Below, one piece after another: positions 18,527 through 27,418 of a stretch of 64,000 bases of DNA (positions are counted from its first letter, which is position 1; the number at the start of each line of letters is the position of its first letter). Source of the DNA: Harenicola maris (GTDB lineage: Bacteria; Pseudomonadota; Alphaproteobacteria; Rhodobacterales; Rhodobacteraceae). The stretch spans positions 1 through 64,000 of the forward strand of contig JADQAZ010000001.1 in NCBI GenBank assembly GCA_018524345.1, given 5' to 3'. The position numbers and the translations under genes are program-made. The notes under the pieces are model-generated. The model saw nothing but the letters and a program-made list of their open reading frames with translations, was not told the DNA's origin and ran no database searches.

Positions 18527-19114
18527 ATGCAGACCACCACACTCTCTTTTGCGAACATCCATGACCACGGCGAATTGTTTGCAAACTTCATGCGCGAACG
18601 GCACCAATCCTTTATCGTTCAAAAGGAATGGGACCTCCCCCAAGCCATGGGAATGGAATATGACCAATACGATACGCCAGCCAGCCGCTGGATCGCCGTG
18701 CATGAATTCGGCGAGGTTCTGGCAGGCATCCGCCTGACACCAACGACGAACCGTTGCGGGATTTATTCCTACATGATCCGCGATGCACAGCGCGGTCTTC
18801 TCGGCACGATCCCCTCTGATCTGCTCTACGAAGACGCCCCGATCGATCCCAACATCTGGGAAACAAGCCGCGTCTTCGTGAACCACAAGGTTCCGGACCG
18901 CAGCCGCAACCGCGTGCGCCTGCAACTCGCCGGGGCATTGACCAAATCCGCCCGCGAACTTGGCGCTTCGCATATCCTTGCCCTGACCATGGGCGTTTGG
19001 CCCCGCATGTTCCGTTTGTGCAAGCTGGAGGCAACCGCCGCCGGTCCGGTGCTTGAGATCGACGGCGACAAAACACAGGTCGTTTCCATCGATCTGTCGA
19101 ACAAGCTGCACTAA
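18527..19114 (+). CDS. LuxI-type acyl-homoserine lactone synthase
   Basis: This 195-aa enzyme makes an acyl-homoserine lactone from S-adenosylmethionine and an acyl carrier. The invariant LuxI residues are at their expected places: Arg25, Phe29, Trp35, Asp46, Asp49, Arg69, and the Glu112/Arg115 pair in WETSRVFV. The acyl chain cannot be predicted from sequence. AGGAGCACTACA precedes the ATG. It forms a luxR-luxI pair placed between the alpha ribosomal operon and rarA. Confidence 0.93.
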   Translation: MQTTTLSFANIHDHGELFANFMRERHQSFIVQKEWDLPQAMGMEYDQYDTPASRWIAVHEFGEVLAGIRLTPTTNRCGIYSYMIRDAQRGLLGTIPSDLLYEDAPIDPNIWETSRVFVNHKVPDRSRNRVRLQLAGALTKSARELGASHILALTMGVWPRMFRLCKLEATAAGPVLEIDGDKTQVVSIDLSNKLH

Positions 19115-19185
19115 GCCAGAGTGTTCCGCGCGGCGGGGGGCGATACCGCTTTCCCTTGGCCGCGCGGCACCTTACCTTCTGCCCC

Positions 19186-20505
19186 ATGAGCGACCTTTTC
19201 AATCATGGGGCAAAGCCCGAAGCCGAACCCCCACAGGCCCCCCGCCCATTGGCCGACCGCTTGCGTCCGGCCAAGCTTGAAGACGTGGTGGGGCAGGGGC
19301 ATCTGCTTGGCCCGGGCGGCCCGCTTGGCGCGATGCTGGCCGCGGGCACTCTTGGCTCGATCATCTTCTGGGGCCCCCCCGGCGTTGGCAAAACCACCAT
19401 CGCCCGCCTGCTGGCGGATGCCAGCGACCGCGCCTTTGTGCAGATAAGTGCCATCTTCTCGGGCGTCCCCGAATTGCGCAAAGTCTTTGACGCGGCCAAG
19501 CTTCGCCGCACCGGCGGGCGCGGCACGCTGCTCTTCGTTGACGAGATCCACCGTTTCAACAAGGCGCAGCAGGACAGCTTTCTGCCCCATATGGAGGACG
19601 GCACGATCCTTCTGGTCGGCGCCACCACCGAGAACCCCTCCTTCGAGCTTAACGCCGCGATCCTGAGCCGCGCGCAGGTCATGGTGCTGGAACGTCTGGA
19701 TGATGCCGCGCTGGAGGGGCTGATTGACAGGGCAGAGGCCGATCTTGACCTCTCCCTGCCCCTGACAGAGGGCGCAAGGCGTGCCCTCGTGGAGATGGCC
19801 GACGGGGATGGCCGCGCGATGCTCAATCTGGTGGAGCAGGCCGCAGGCTGGAAGGCCGAGGCCCCCATCGACACCGCCGCCCTGTCGCAGCGCCTGTCGC
19901 GCCGCGCGGCGGTCTATGACAAATCCGGCGATCAACATTACAACCTGATCTCTGCCCTGCATAAATCCGTGCGCGGGTCCGATCCCGATGCGGCGCTCTA
20001 CTGGTTCGCCCGCATGCTCGAGGGGGGGGAGGATCCCCGCTACCTCGCCCGCCGCCTGACCCGCATGGCCGTGGAGGACATCGCCCTCGCCGATCCCTCG
20101 GCGCAGACCCATTGCCTCAACGCATGGCAAACTTACGAGCGTCTCGGCTCGCCCGAGGGGGAGCTCGCCCTTGCCGGGGCGGTGGCCTATCTCGCGCTCG
20201 CGCCGAAATCCAACGCGGTTTACACCGGCTACAAGGACGCGCGGCGGCTGGCCAAAACCAGCGGCTCCGAGCCTCCGCCCAAACACATCCTCAACGCCCC
20301 CACCGACCTGATGAAGGATCAGGGCTACGGGGAGGGCTATGCCTATGACCACGATGCCGAGGACGGCTTTTCGGGGCAGGATTACTTCCCCGAGGGGATG
20401 GAGCGGCCAAGCCTTTACAACCCTGTGGATCGCGGCTTTGAGCGCGACCTGAAAAAACGTGCCGATTACTTCGCCGGGTTGCGCGCAAAACGCCGCAAAG
20501 GTTGA
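19186..20505 (+). CDS. rarA: replication-associated recombination protein A (AAA+ ATPase)
   Basis: RarA/MgsA, 439 aa from ATG 19186, is a clamp-loader-like AAA+ ATPase that acts at stalled forks. Walker A GPPGVGKTT (residues 63-71), Walker B LLFVDEIHRFN (about 118-128), sensor 1 LVGATTENPSFELN, and the C-terminal tetramer region with SGDQHYNLISALHKSVRGSDPDAALYW are all intact. A TTG at 19156 in frame is an unlikely start. crcB follows after about 30 nt. Confidence 0.96.
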   Translation: MSDLFNHGAKPEAEPPQAPRPLADRLRPAKLEDVVGQGHLLGPGGPLGAMLAAGTLGSIIFWGPPGVGKTTIARLLADASDRAFVQISAIFSGVPELRKVFDAAKLRRTGGRGTLLFVDEIHRFNKAQQDSFLPHMEDGTILLVGATTENPSFELNAAILSRAQVMVLERLDDAALEGLIDRAEADLDLSLPLTEGARRALVEMADGDGRAMLNLVEQAAGWKAEAPIDTAALSQRLSRRAAVYDKSGDQHYNLISALHKSVRGSDPDAALYWFARMLEGGEDPRYLARRLTRMAVEDIALADPSAQTHCLNAWQTYERLGSPEGELALAGAVAYLALAPKSNAVYTGYKDARRLAKTSGSEPPPKHILNAPTDLMKDQGYGEGYAYDHDAEDGFSGQDYFPEGMERPSLYNPVDRGFERDLKKRADYFAGLRAKRRKG

Positions 20506-20536
20506 CATCTCGGGCAGGGCGGCCCAATGGACGCCC

Positions 20537-20914
20537 ATGTTTCTAACGACACTTCAGGTGGCCCTCGGGGGCGCAATCGGCGCGGCCTGCCGGTTTCTGG
20601 TGGGTGTGGGTGTCTTTCGCCTCGCCGGGCCGGGGTTCCCGCTTGCGGTGCTCTCGGTGAATATCGTCGGGTCCTTCCTGATGGGGCTGTTTGTGGTCTA
20701 TGCCGGGCAACGCGGCGCGGCGCATCTGAACCCCTTTGTGATGACCGGCCTGCTGGGCGGCTTCACCACGTTTTCGGCCTTCTCGCTCGAAACCGTCACG
20801 CTCTTTGAGCGCGGCGATTACGGGCAGGCGGCAATCTATGTTTTGGCCTCGGTGGCCCTGTCGATTGGCGGGCTGGCCCTTGGGCTGTATTTGGCACGAG
20901 GTATCTGGGCATGA
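20537..20914 (+). CDS. crcB: fluoride ion channel CrcB/Fluc
   Basis: This 125-aa protein has four hydrophobic segments. It carries the Fluc signatures GGAIGAACRF (residues 8-17), the pore Asn in LSVNIVGSFLMG, and GGFTTFSAFSLE with the Phe residues that line the fluoride path. It lowers cytoplasmic fluoride. The stop overlaps the next start (ATGA), so it is coupled to the pseudouridine synthase gene. No fluoride riboswitch is visible upstream. Confidence 0.94.
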   Translation: MFLTTLQVALGGAIGAACRFLVGVGVFRLAGPGFPLAVLSVNIVGSFLMGLFVVYAGQRGAAHLNPFVMTGLLGGFTTFSAFSLETVTLFERGDYGQAAIYVLASVALSIGGLALGLYLARGIWA

Positions 20915-21954
20915 GCGGCGTTCAAACAATCGAGGTTCGCGCAGGCGAAGGTGATCAGCGGCTTGACCGCTGGGTGCGCCGCCGGTTCCCCCATGTTGCA
21001 CAGGGGCGCATTGAAAAGATGTGCCGCAAGGGCGAAATCCGCGTCGATGGCGGGCGGGTCAAGGCCAATACGCGGGTCGAGGTTGGCCAAAGCGTTCGCC
21101 TGCCGCCCCTGCCGGAAACGGCCGCGCCGCTTGTGGTGCGCTCCAGCGTGTCGGATGCGGATGCCAAGCTGATCCAGAGCACGGTGATCTACCGCGATGA
21201 TTACCTCATCGCCCTGAACAAACCCCCCGGCCTGCCCACACAGGGCGGAAGCGGCCAGACGCGCCATATCGACGGCATGGCCGAGGCCCTGCGCTTTGGC
21301 GCCGATGACAAGCCCAAGCTGGTGCACCGCCTCGACAAGGACACCTCTGGTGTCCTGCTGCTGGCCCGCACCCGCGAGGCCGCCAAGGCCCTGACGGACG
21401 CCTTCCGCCACCGCGACACGCGCAAGCTTTACTGGGCCGCGATCGCAGGCGTGCCCACGCCCCGCATGGGCAGCATCAAGTTCGCCCTCGTAAAGGCCGG
21501 CGGCCATGGCGGAAGCGGCGAGGGCGAAAAGATGCGCTGCCTGCACCCGGACCAGCTGCGCGAGGTTGAGGGGGCGAAACGTGCCCAGACGGATTACGCC
21601 GTCATGTCCGCCCTTGGCGGGCGCATCAGCTGGGCGGCCCTCGTGCCCATCACAGGCCGCACCCATCAGCTGCGCGCCCATATGGCCGAGATCGGGCACC
21701 CGATCATCGGTGATGGCAAATACGGCGGCTCGGGGCAGGAAAACCTTGGTGACGGTTGGGGCGCGGGCCTTGGCGGCGGCATGAGCCGCAAGCTGCACCT
21801 ACACGCGCGCTCGCTTGAGCTGGAACACCCTTTCACCGGCGCGACCCTCAGCCTGACGGCGCCTTTGGCTGAGCATATGCAGCGCACATGGGACACCCTC
21901 GGCTGGGACCCGAGGGACTACCCCGTCGACCCCTTTGCCCCAGAGGAGTTTTGA
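20911..21954 (+). CDS. rluC: RluC/RluD-family pseudouridine synthase
   Basis: The 347-aa enzyme has an N-terminal S4 RNA-binding domain (about 14-75, DQRLDRWVRRRF and MCRKGEIRVDGGRV) and a catalytic domain with NKPPGLPTQGG and HRLDKDTSGVLLLAR (residues 139-153; catalytic Asp142). RluC acts on 23S rRNA positions 955/2504/2580 in E. coli; the exact target here is inferred. The start overlaps the crcB stop and the ATP12 gene follows after 3 nt. Confidence 0.9.
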   Translation: MSGVQTIEVRAGEGDQRLDRWVRRRFPHVAQGRIEKMCRKGEIRVDGGRVKANTRVEVGQSVRLPPLPETAAPLVVRSSVSDADAKLIQSTVIYRDDYLIALNKPPGLPTQGGSGQTRHIDGMAEALRFGADDKPKLVHRLDKDTSGVLLLARTREAAKALTDAFRHRDTRKLYWAAIAGVPTPRMGSIKFALVKAGGHGGSGEGEKMRCLHPDQLREVEGAKRAQTDYAVMSALGGRISWAALVPITGRTHQLRAHMAEIGHPIIGDGKYGGSGQENLGDGWGAGLGGGMSRKLHLHARSLELEHPFTGATLSLTAPLAEHMQRTWDTLGWDPRDYPVDPFAPEEF

Positions 21955-21957
21955 CCC

Positions 21958-22674
21958 GTGAGCGATTGGAAGGCCAAAAGGTTCTGGAAAGAAGCCACAG
22001 TTGAGGCGATCGATGGCGGGATGACCGTCCATCTGGACGGGCGCCCCGTGCGCACCCCCGCCAAGGCGCCCTTGGTCCTGCCGACCGAGGCCATGGCCCG
22101 CGCCATCGCCACCGAATGGGACGCGCAGGAGGGCGAGATCAAGCCCGAGACCATGCCTGTCACACGCGGGGCCAATGCGGCCCTTGATAAGGTGGCGCTT
22201 CAATTTGACGAGGTCGCGGCGCTGATCATCGAATACGGCCAGACCGACCTGCTGTGCTACCGCGCCGCCCATCCAGAGGTCCTGATTGACCTGCAAGCCA
22301 AGGCTTGGGATCCGCTCCTCGATTGGGCGAGCGAGCGCTACGGCGCGCGCCTTGCGGTGACCACCGGAATGATGCCCGTGCCGCAGGATCCTAGGGCCGT
22401 AATCGGCCTCGAAGAGGCGGTCAAAAACTGCACAGAATTTACGCTTACGGCCCTGTCAGATCTGGTTGGCCTATCGGGTTCCTTGGTGATTGGCCTTGCC
22501 GCAATGGATGATCCGACCCGTGCAGAGGCCCTTTGGCTGGCCAGCCGCGTTGACGAAGACTTCCAGATTTCGCAATGGGGTGAGGACGAAGAAGCCAGTG
22601 AAACAGCGGCGCGCAAGCGCGCTGACTTCATGGCCGCTGTGCGATTCTTTCAGCTTAGTGCGCAAAACGCCTAA
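21958..22674 (+). CDS. ATP12 family F1-ATPase assembly chaperone
   Basis: The 238-aa protein matches the ATP12 family: KRFWKEATVEAIDGGMTVHLDGRPVRTPAKAPLVLPT at the N-terminus (in parts), AIATEWDAQEGEIKPETMP and the C-terminal WLASRVDEDFQISQWGED. The family helps alpha-subunit assembly of F1-ATP synthase in mitochondria and alphaproteobacteria. The GTG at 21958 lies 3 nt after the upstream stop. Function is by family inference. Confidence 0.9.
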   Translation: MSDWKAKRFWKEATVEAIDGGMTVHLDGRPVRTPAKAPLVLPTEAMARAIATEWDAQEGEIKPETMPVTRGANAALDKVALQFDEVAALIIEYGQTDLLCYRAAHPEVLIDLQAKAWDPLLDWASERYGARLAVTTGMMPVPQDPRAVIGLEEAVKNCTEFTLTALSDLVGLSGSLVIGLAAMDDPTRAEALWLASRVDEDFQISQWGEDEEASETAARKRADFMAAVRFFQLSAQNA

Positions 22675-22744
22675 AAAGGCATCACGCTCCCGAATGGGTC
22701 CGCTTTGATGCACACCGAAAGAAAAATCCCAATAAAATATCAAC

Positions 22745-22767
22745 TTGACGCTGCGCATGAGCGTCAA
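22745..22767 (+). promoter_or_regulatory. perfect inverted repeat upstream of bztA
   Basis: TTGACGCT (22745-22752) and AGCGTCAA (22760-22767) flank GCGCATG, about 147 nt ahead of the bztA start. A second TTGACC follows at 22773-22778. An operator for a nitrogen- or amino-acid-responsive regulator is possible; it does not match the NtrC consensus. Confidence 0.45.
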
Positions 22768-22913
22768 ACCCCTTGACCTGAGGCGGACAATTTGGTCCTC
22801 ATTGATCAGTTTTCTAGCAATGCGCTGGAATTCGCTGAAACGTCCCAGGTCAAATTGGCTTGGTTAAAACCGGGCTGACAAAATTTGACCCGGAACATCA
22901 GGAAGAGGTAAAA

Positions 22914-23933
22914 ATGAAAAAATCCGTTCTTTTTGGCGCGATGACTGTAGCTGGCGTTGCCGCCGGCGTTGCATCCGCCGGTACGCTTGACGACGTGAAA
23001 GCACGCGGCAAGCTGAACTGCGGCGTGACCACCGGTCTGGTTGGTTTCGCAGCACCCGACGCAAACGGCGAATGGGAAGGCTTTGACGTTGGCGTATGTC
23101 GCGCTGTTGCAGCCGCCGTTCTTGGCGATGCGACTGCTGTGGAATTCGTTCCAACAACAGGTAAAACACGCTTCACCGCTCTGGCCTCCGGCGAGATCGA
23201 CGTGCTGGCACGTAACACAACATGGACATTCAGCCGCGACGTCGACCTGAAGTTCGAATTTGTTGGTGTGAACTACTATGACGGCCAAGGCTTCATGGTT
23301 CCCAAGGAACTGGGCGTGTCCTCGGCTAAAGAGCTCGACGGTGCGACTGTCTGCATTCAGACCGGTACAACAACCGAGCTGAACCTTGCTGACTTCTTCC
23401 GCTCCAACAACATGAGCTACGAGCCCGTGCCAATCGAAACCAACGCCGAAGCTCAGCAGCAGTATCTTGCTGGCGCATGCGACGTTTACACGACTGACGC
23501 ATCCGGCCTTGCCTCTACACGTGCAACTTTCGAAACACCTGCAGATCACGTTCTGCTTCCAGAGATCGTATCCAAAGAGCCACTCGGCCCGCTGGTTCGC
23601 CACGGCGACAGCGAGTGGGGCGACGTTGTTCGCTGGACTCTGAACGCGCTGATCACTGCTGAAGAGCTGGGTGTTTCCTCCGCCAATATCGCAGACATGT
23701 CTGCTGCTGCTGGCGACAACCCAGAAATCAACCGTCTTCTGGGCACCGAGGGCACACTGGGCGAAATGCTCGGCCTCGAAGCTGACTGGGCGAAAAAGGC
23801 CATCATGGCCGGTGGTAACTATGCCGAGCTGTTCGAAAAGAACATCGGTGAGACCACTCCAATCGGTCTGGCTCGCGGGCTGAACGCACAATGGACCGAT
23901 GGCGGTCTGCTGTACTCCCCACCGTTCCGCTAG
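22914..23933 (+). CDS. bztA: periplasmic glutamate/glutamine/aspartate-binding protein BztA
   Basis: This 339-aa protein starts with a signal peptide (MKKSVLFGAMTVAGVAAGVA, cut near ASA-GTL). It belongs to the family-3 amino-acid binding proteins: GKLNCGVTTGLVGFAAPD, EGFDVGVCRAVAAAVLGD and LASGEIDVLARNTTWTFSRD are typical of BztA. It captures acidic amino acids and their amides for the BztBCD transporter encoded behind it. A strong terminator separates it from bztB, which should keep the binding protein in excess over the membrane parts. It ends in TAG. Confidence 0.95.
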   Translation: MKKSVLFGAMTVAGVAAGVASAGTLDDVKARGKLNCGVTTGLVGFAAPDANGEWEGFDVGVCRAVAAAVLGDATAVEFVPTTGKTRFTALASGEIDVLARNTTWTFSRDVDLKFEFVGVNYYDGQGFMVPKELGVSSAKELDGATVCIQTGTTTELNLADFFRSNNMSYEPVPIETNAEAQQQYLAGACDVYTTDASGLASTRATFETPADHVLLPEIVSKEPLGPLVRHGDSEWGDVVRWTLNALITAEELGVSSANIADMSAAAGDNPEINRLLGTEGTLGEMLGLEADWAKKAIMAGGNYAELFEKNIGETTPIGLARGLNAQWTDGGLLYSPPFR

Positions 23934-23943
23934 GACATTCGAT

Positions 23944-23974
23944 AAAAGGGCGCGGTCACACCGCGCCCTTTTTA
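23944..23974 (+). terminator. terminator between bztA and bztB
   Basis: AAAAGGGCGCGG (23944-23955) pairs with CCGCGCCCTTTT (23961-23972) around TCACA, followed by more T. It should stop most transcripts after bztA and let a fraction read into bztBCD. Confidence 0.9.
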
Positions 23975-24052
23975 TATAAGCCGCCAAGATGCGGTGAAGC
24001 GCCGTCAAACAGGTGCAGAAAATAATAAACAAGACGCAAACGGGGATTATGA

Positions 24053-25273
24053 ATGTCAACGATCACTGACCCTCCGCAGGGCCCTTTTAAGGTGTCCATG
24101 CTCTTCAACGACACGCGCTATAGATCCCTGACGTTTCAGGCTATTGCCCTTGTCCTTCTTATCGTGGCCTTTGCCTATCTTGCCTCAAACCTGATGAGCA
24201 ACCTGGCCGCCGCCGGACTGAATATCTCCTACGACTTTTTGTCCAATCCCTCCGGCTATGACATCAACCAGCGTTTGATCGAATATGACAGCCAGTCCTC
24301 GCATATGCGTGCGGCTTGGGTCGGTATTATCAATACACTTCTGGTGGCCTTTCTGGCCTGTATCACCGCCACCGTCTTTGGCGTTCTGGCCGGGGTGCTT
24401 CGCCTGTCGAACAACTGGCTCGTGAGCAAGCTCATGGCCTTTTATGTTGAGATTTTCCGCAACATCCCCGTTCTGATCTGGATCATCATTATCTTCACGA
24501 TCATGACCGCGGTTATGCCGGGGGCCCGCTCCTATCTGGGCGAGGATCCCGAGGCGGACCTGCTGTTCGGGTATTTTGCCTTCACCAACCGCGGGGTCTA
24601 CGCGCCTGCGCCGATCTGGGGCCCGGGTTCCGGTGTTGTCGTCGGGGTTTTCATTGCCTCGCTCATCGGCATCTTTGCCTACCGTAAATACGCGCAGCAC
24701 CTTCTGTATTCCACGGGTAAGCTGCTGCCCGTTGGCTGGCCGTCCCTGGCTCTGTTGATCGTGCCTTCCGTTCTGGCCTATTTCATCATGGGGCAACCGA
24801 TCGGCCTTGATGCGCCTGATCCGCTTGCAAACCGGTTCAACCTGCGCGGCGGTATCCAGATCGGGGCACCGCTGATCGCCCTGTGGTTCGCGCTTTCGAT
24901 CTACACCGGTGCCTTTATCGCCGAGAACGTGCGCGCCGGTATTCAAGCCGTTAGCAAGGGTCAGACAGAGGCCGCCTCGGCCCTTGGCCTGCGCCCCGGC
25001 CGTGTGATGAACCTTGTGGTTCTGCCACAGGCCCTGCGGGTCATCATTCCGCCGCTGGTCTCGCAATACCTGAACATCACCAAGAACTCCTCGCTCGCGA
25101 TTGCGGTTGGCTATGCCGATATCACCGCGACCCTTGGCGGGATCACCTTGAACCAGACAGGGCGCGCGATCGAATGCGTGCTGTTGTTGATGCTCTTCTA
25201 TCTCATCATCTCGCTCTCGATTTCGACGGTGATGAACATCTACAACAATGCTGTTAAGCTGAAGGAGCGTTGA
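24053..25273 (+). CDS. bztB: amino-acid ABC transporter permease BztB
   Basis: The 406-aa inner-membrane protein has about eight hydrophobic segments and a C-terminal permease domain with the EAA loop EAASALGLRPGRVMNLVVLPQAL, the contact site for the ATPase. The long size (about 400 aa, against about 230 for GlnP) is typical of Bzt permeases. The start ATG 24053 follows CGGGGATTATGA. bztC starts 3 nt after the stop. Confidence 0.95.
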   Translation: MSTITDPPQGPFKVSMLFNDTRYRSLTFQAIALVLLIVAFAYLASNLMSNLAAAGLNISYDFLSNPSGYDINQRLIEYDSQSSHMRAAWVGIINTLLVAFLACITATVFGVLAGVLRLSNNWLVSKLMAFYVEIFRNIPVLIWIIIIFTIMTAVMPGARSYLGEDPEADLLFGYFAFTNRGVYAPAPIWGPGSGVVVGVFIASLIGIFAYRKYAQHLLYSTGKLLPVGWPSLALLIVPSVLAYFIMGQPIGLDAPDPLANRFNLRGGIQIGAPLIALWFALSIYTGAFIAENVRAGIQAVSKGQTEAASALGLRPGRVMNLVVLPQALRVIIPPLVSQYLNITKNSSLAIAVGYADITATLGGITLNQTGRAIECVLLLMLFYLIISLSISTVMNIYNNAVKLKER

Positions 25274-25276
25274 GCC

Positions 25277-26575
25277 ATGTCTGATACTCATGCCCATTCC
25301 GTCGCCTTCGTGCGCGAAACAGAAATCCCCGCAAGCCCGCCCCCTGCGGCAGAGACCGGTGTTGTAAAGTGGCTGCGTGCCAATCTCTTTGCGACCTGGG
25401 CCAACAGTTTGCTGACCATCGTTGCGATCTATGTGATCTACCTGATCCTTGCGGGTACCTTGCCATGGATCGCAAACGGCATCTGGAACGCAGGAAGTCT
25501 TGGGGAATGCCGTGAAATCCTGTCCGGCAAAGTGGGGGCCTGCTTTGCGGTTCTTACCGAACGCTGGCCACAGCTGATCTACGGGTTCAAATACCCGACC
25601 TCGGAATACTGGCGCCCGACACTGGCCTTTTTCCTGATGCTGGTGGCTCTTGCGCCCGTGTTGTTCTTTGACCTGCCACGCAAGCTCCTTATCTTCACGG
25701 CTCTGTTCCCTTTCATCGCCTATTGGCTGATCTGGGGTGGCACGATCCTGACACCGATCCTTGCGCTTGCCGGGTTCGTTGGCGGCTTCTTCGTCTACCA
25801 GAAGTTCGTGAAAGACAGTTTTGCCCTTGGCGCTGGTGGGGGGGCTCTTGTTGCCCTGATCATCTGGGTTGTGGGGGGCTGGCTGATCCCGGATACGGCG
25901 AACGAGAATGCCATGCTTCTGGCGGTGCCTTCGCGTGATCTGGGTGGCTTCATGTTGAACATGATGCTGGGCCTGACCTGTGTGTCGCTGTCTATCCCTC
26001 TCGGGATCGTTCTGGCCCTTGGTCGACAGTCGCATATGCCATTGATCAAAGGCATCTCGGTTGTCTTCATCGAATTCATCCGCGGCGTGCCGCTGATTAC
26101 GCTGCTGTTCGTGGCGTCGGTGATGCTGGCCTATTTCTTCCCGCCTGAATCCACCGTGGACCTCTTCCTGCGGGTGGTGATCATGATCACCATGTTCTCG
26201 GCGGCCTATATCGCCGAGGTGATCCGCGGCGGTCTGGCGGCTTTGCCCAAAGGGCAATACGAGGCGGCAGACAGTCTTGGTCTGGATTACGCGCAGGCCA
26301 TGCGCCTGATCATCCTGCCCCAAGCGTTGAAGATTTCGATCCCCGGTATCGTGAATATCGCTGTTGGTCTGTTCAAGGATACAACACTGGTTTCGGTGAT
26401 TTCGATGTTCGATATCCTCGGCATGATCCGCGGGCCGATCCTTGCCTCGACCGAATGGAACGGGGTGTATTGGGAGCTTCTGGGCTTTGCCTGTGTGTGC
26501 TTCTTCATCACTTGCTATGGCATTTCACAATATTCACAGTGGCTTGAGCGTCGTCTTGCCACCGATCATCGATAA
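25277..26575 (+). CDS. bztC: amino-acid ABC transporter permease BztC
   Basis: This 432-aa permease partners BztB. Hydrophobic segments cover most of the protein. The EAA loop EAADSLGLDYAQAMRLIILPQALK (in its C-terminal third) and FIEFIRGVPLITLLF are family features. A non-membrane N-terminus (about 35 aa) precedes the first TM. An AAGGAGCG site lies upstream. It is followed after 12 nt by bztD. Confidence 0.95.
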   Translation: MSDTHAHSVAFVRETEIPASPPPAAETGVVKWLRANLFATWANSLLTIVAIYVIYLILAGTLPWIANGIWNAGSLGECREILSGKVGACFAVLTERWPQLIYGFKYPTSEYWRPTLAFFLMLVALAPVLFFDLPRKLLIFTALFPFIAYWLIWGGTILTPILALAGFVGGFFVYQKFVKDSFALGAGGGALVALIIWVVGGWLIPDTANENAMLLAVPSRDLGGFMLNMMLGLTCVSLSIPLGIVLALGRQSHMPLIKGISVVFIEFIRGVPLITLLFVASVMLAYFFPPESTVDLFLRVVIMITMFSAAYIAEVIRGGLAALPKGQYEAADSLGLDYAQAMRLIILPQALKISIPGIVNIAVGLFKDTTLVSVISMFDILGMIRGPILASTEWNGVYWELLGFACVCFFITCYGISQYSQWLERRLATDHR

Positions 26576-26587
26576 GGAGGCCCGAGC

Positions 26588-27352
26588 ATGGCTGAACCAC
26601 AAATGAAGGTCTCGGAAGAGATCGCAATCACCATCCAGAACATGAACAAATGGTATGGGTCCTTTCACGTGTTGCGCGATATCGACCTGACGGTGAACCG
26701 CGGCGAACGGATTGTTATTTGCGGGCCTTCGGGCTCCGGCAAATCTACGCTGATCCGTTGTATCAATGCCCTTGAGGAGCACCAGCAGGGGCGGATCGAG
26801 GTTGACGGGACGGTGCTGTCCTCCGACCTCAAGAACATTGACAAGATCCGGTCCGAGGTTGGCATGTGCTTCCAGCACTTTAACCTCTTCCCGCATCTGA
26901 CAATCCTCGAGAACTGCACGCTGGCTCCGATCTGGGTGCGCAAGACGCCCAAGAAAGAGGCCGAAGAAACTGCGATGCACTTTCTCGAGAAGGTGAAGAT
27001 CCCCGATCAGGCCAACAAATACCCCGGTCAGCTGTCCGGTGGCCAACAACAGCGTGTGGCGATTGCGCGATCCCTGTGCATGAAGCCGCGCATCATGCTG
27101 TTCGACGAGCCGACATCGGCCCTCGACCCCGAGATGATCAAAGAGGTGCTCGATACCATGATCGAACTTGCGGAAGAGGGGATGACAATGCTCTGCGTGA
27201 CTCACGAGATGGGCTTTGCCCGTCAGGTCGCCAACCGCGTTATCTTTATGGATGCGGGCCAGATCGTGGAGCAGAACGAGCCTGAAGAGTTCTTTAACAA
27301 TCCCAAGTCGGATCGGACGAAGCTCTTCCTCAGCCAGATCCTCGGGCACTAA
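26588..27352 (+). CDS. bztD: amino-acid ABC transporter ATPase BztD
   Basis: The 254-aa ATPase powers BztABC import. Walker [10 protein letters not shown] (residues 46-54), Q-loop [12 protein letters not shown], signature LSGGQQQR and Walker [13 protein letters not shown] are all intact, with the switch His in [16 protein letters not shown] precedes the start. A GC-rich hairpin follows the stop. Confidence 0.97.
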   Translation: MAEPQMKVSEEIAITIQNMNKWYGSFHVLRDIDLTVNRGERIVICGPSGSGKSTLIRCINALEEHQQGRIEVDGTVLSSDLKNIDKIRSEVGMCFQHFNLFPHLTILENCTLAPIWVRKTPKKEAEETAMHFLEKVKIPDQANKYPGQLSGGQQQRVAIARSLCMKPRIMLFDEPTSALDPEMIKEVLDTMIELAEEGMTMLCVTHEMGFARQVANRVIFMDAGQIVEQNEPEEFFNNPKSDRTKLFLSQILGH

Positions 27353-27360
27353 GGCAGGTT

Positions 27361-27386
27361 GGGGGCTCTGCCCCCGGCCTTCGGCC
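27361..27386. repeat. hairpin pair after bztD
   Basis: GGGGGC/GCCCCC (27361-27366 with 27370-27375) and GGCC/GGCC (27376-27386) form two adjacent stems between the convergent bztD and sixA genes. There is no T run on either side. It resembles the short GC palindromes often found at gene ends in Rhodobacterales. Confidence 0.5.
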
Positions 27387-27418
27387 TCCCCCGCGATGTT
27401 TAGACCAATAAGAAGCGC

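Noticed and set aside
19120-19180. CCGCGCGG palindromes between luxI and rarA as a regulatory site
   Set aside because: The 8-mer is self-palindromic and common in GC-rich DNA; spacing and context show no operator.
20527-20808. Alternative frame overlapping crcB
   Set aside because: CrcB motifs are clear in the other frame, and this one lacks any domain.
24185-26323. 712-codon open frame antisense to bztB-bztC
   Set aside because: Composition is rich in His, Gln, Arg and Asp, as expected from reading permease codons backwards; bztB and bztC are certain.
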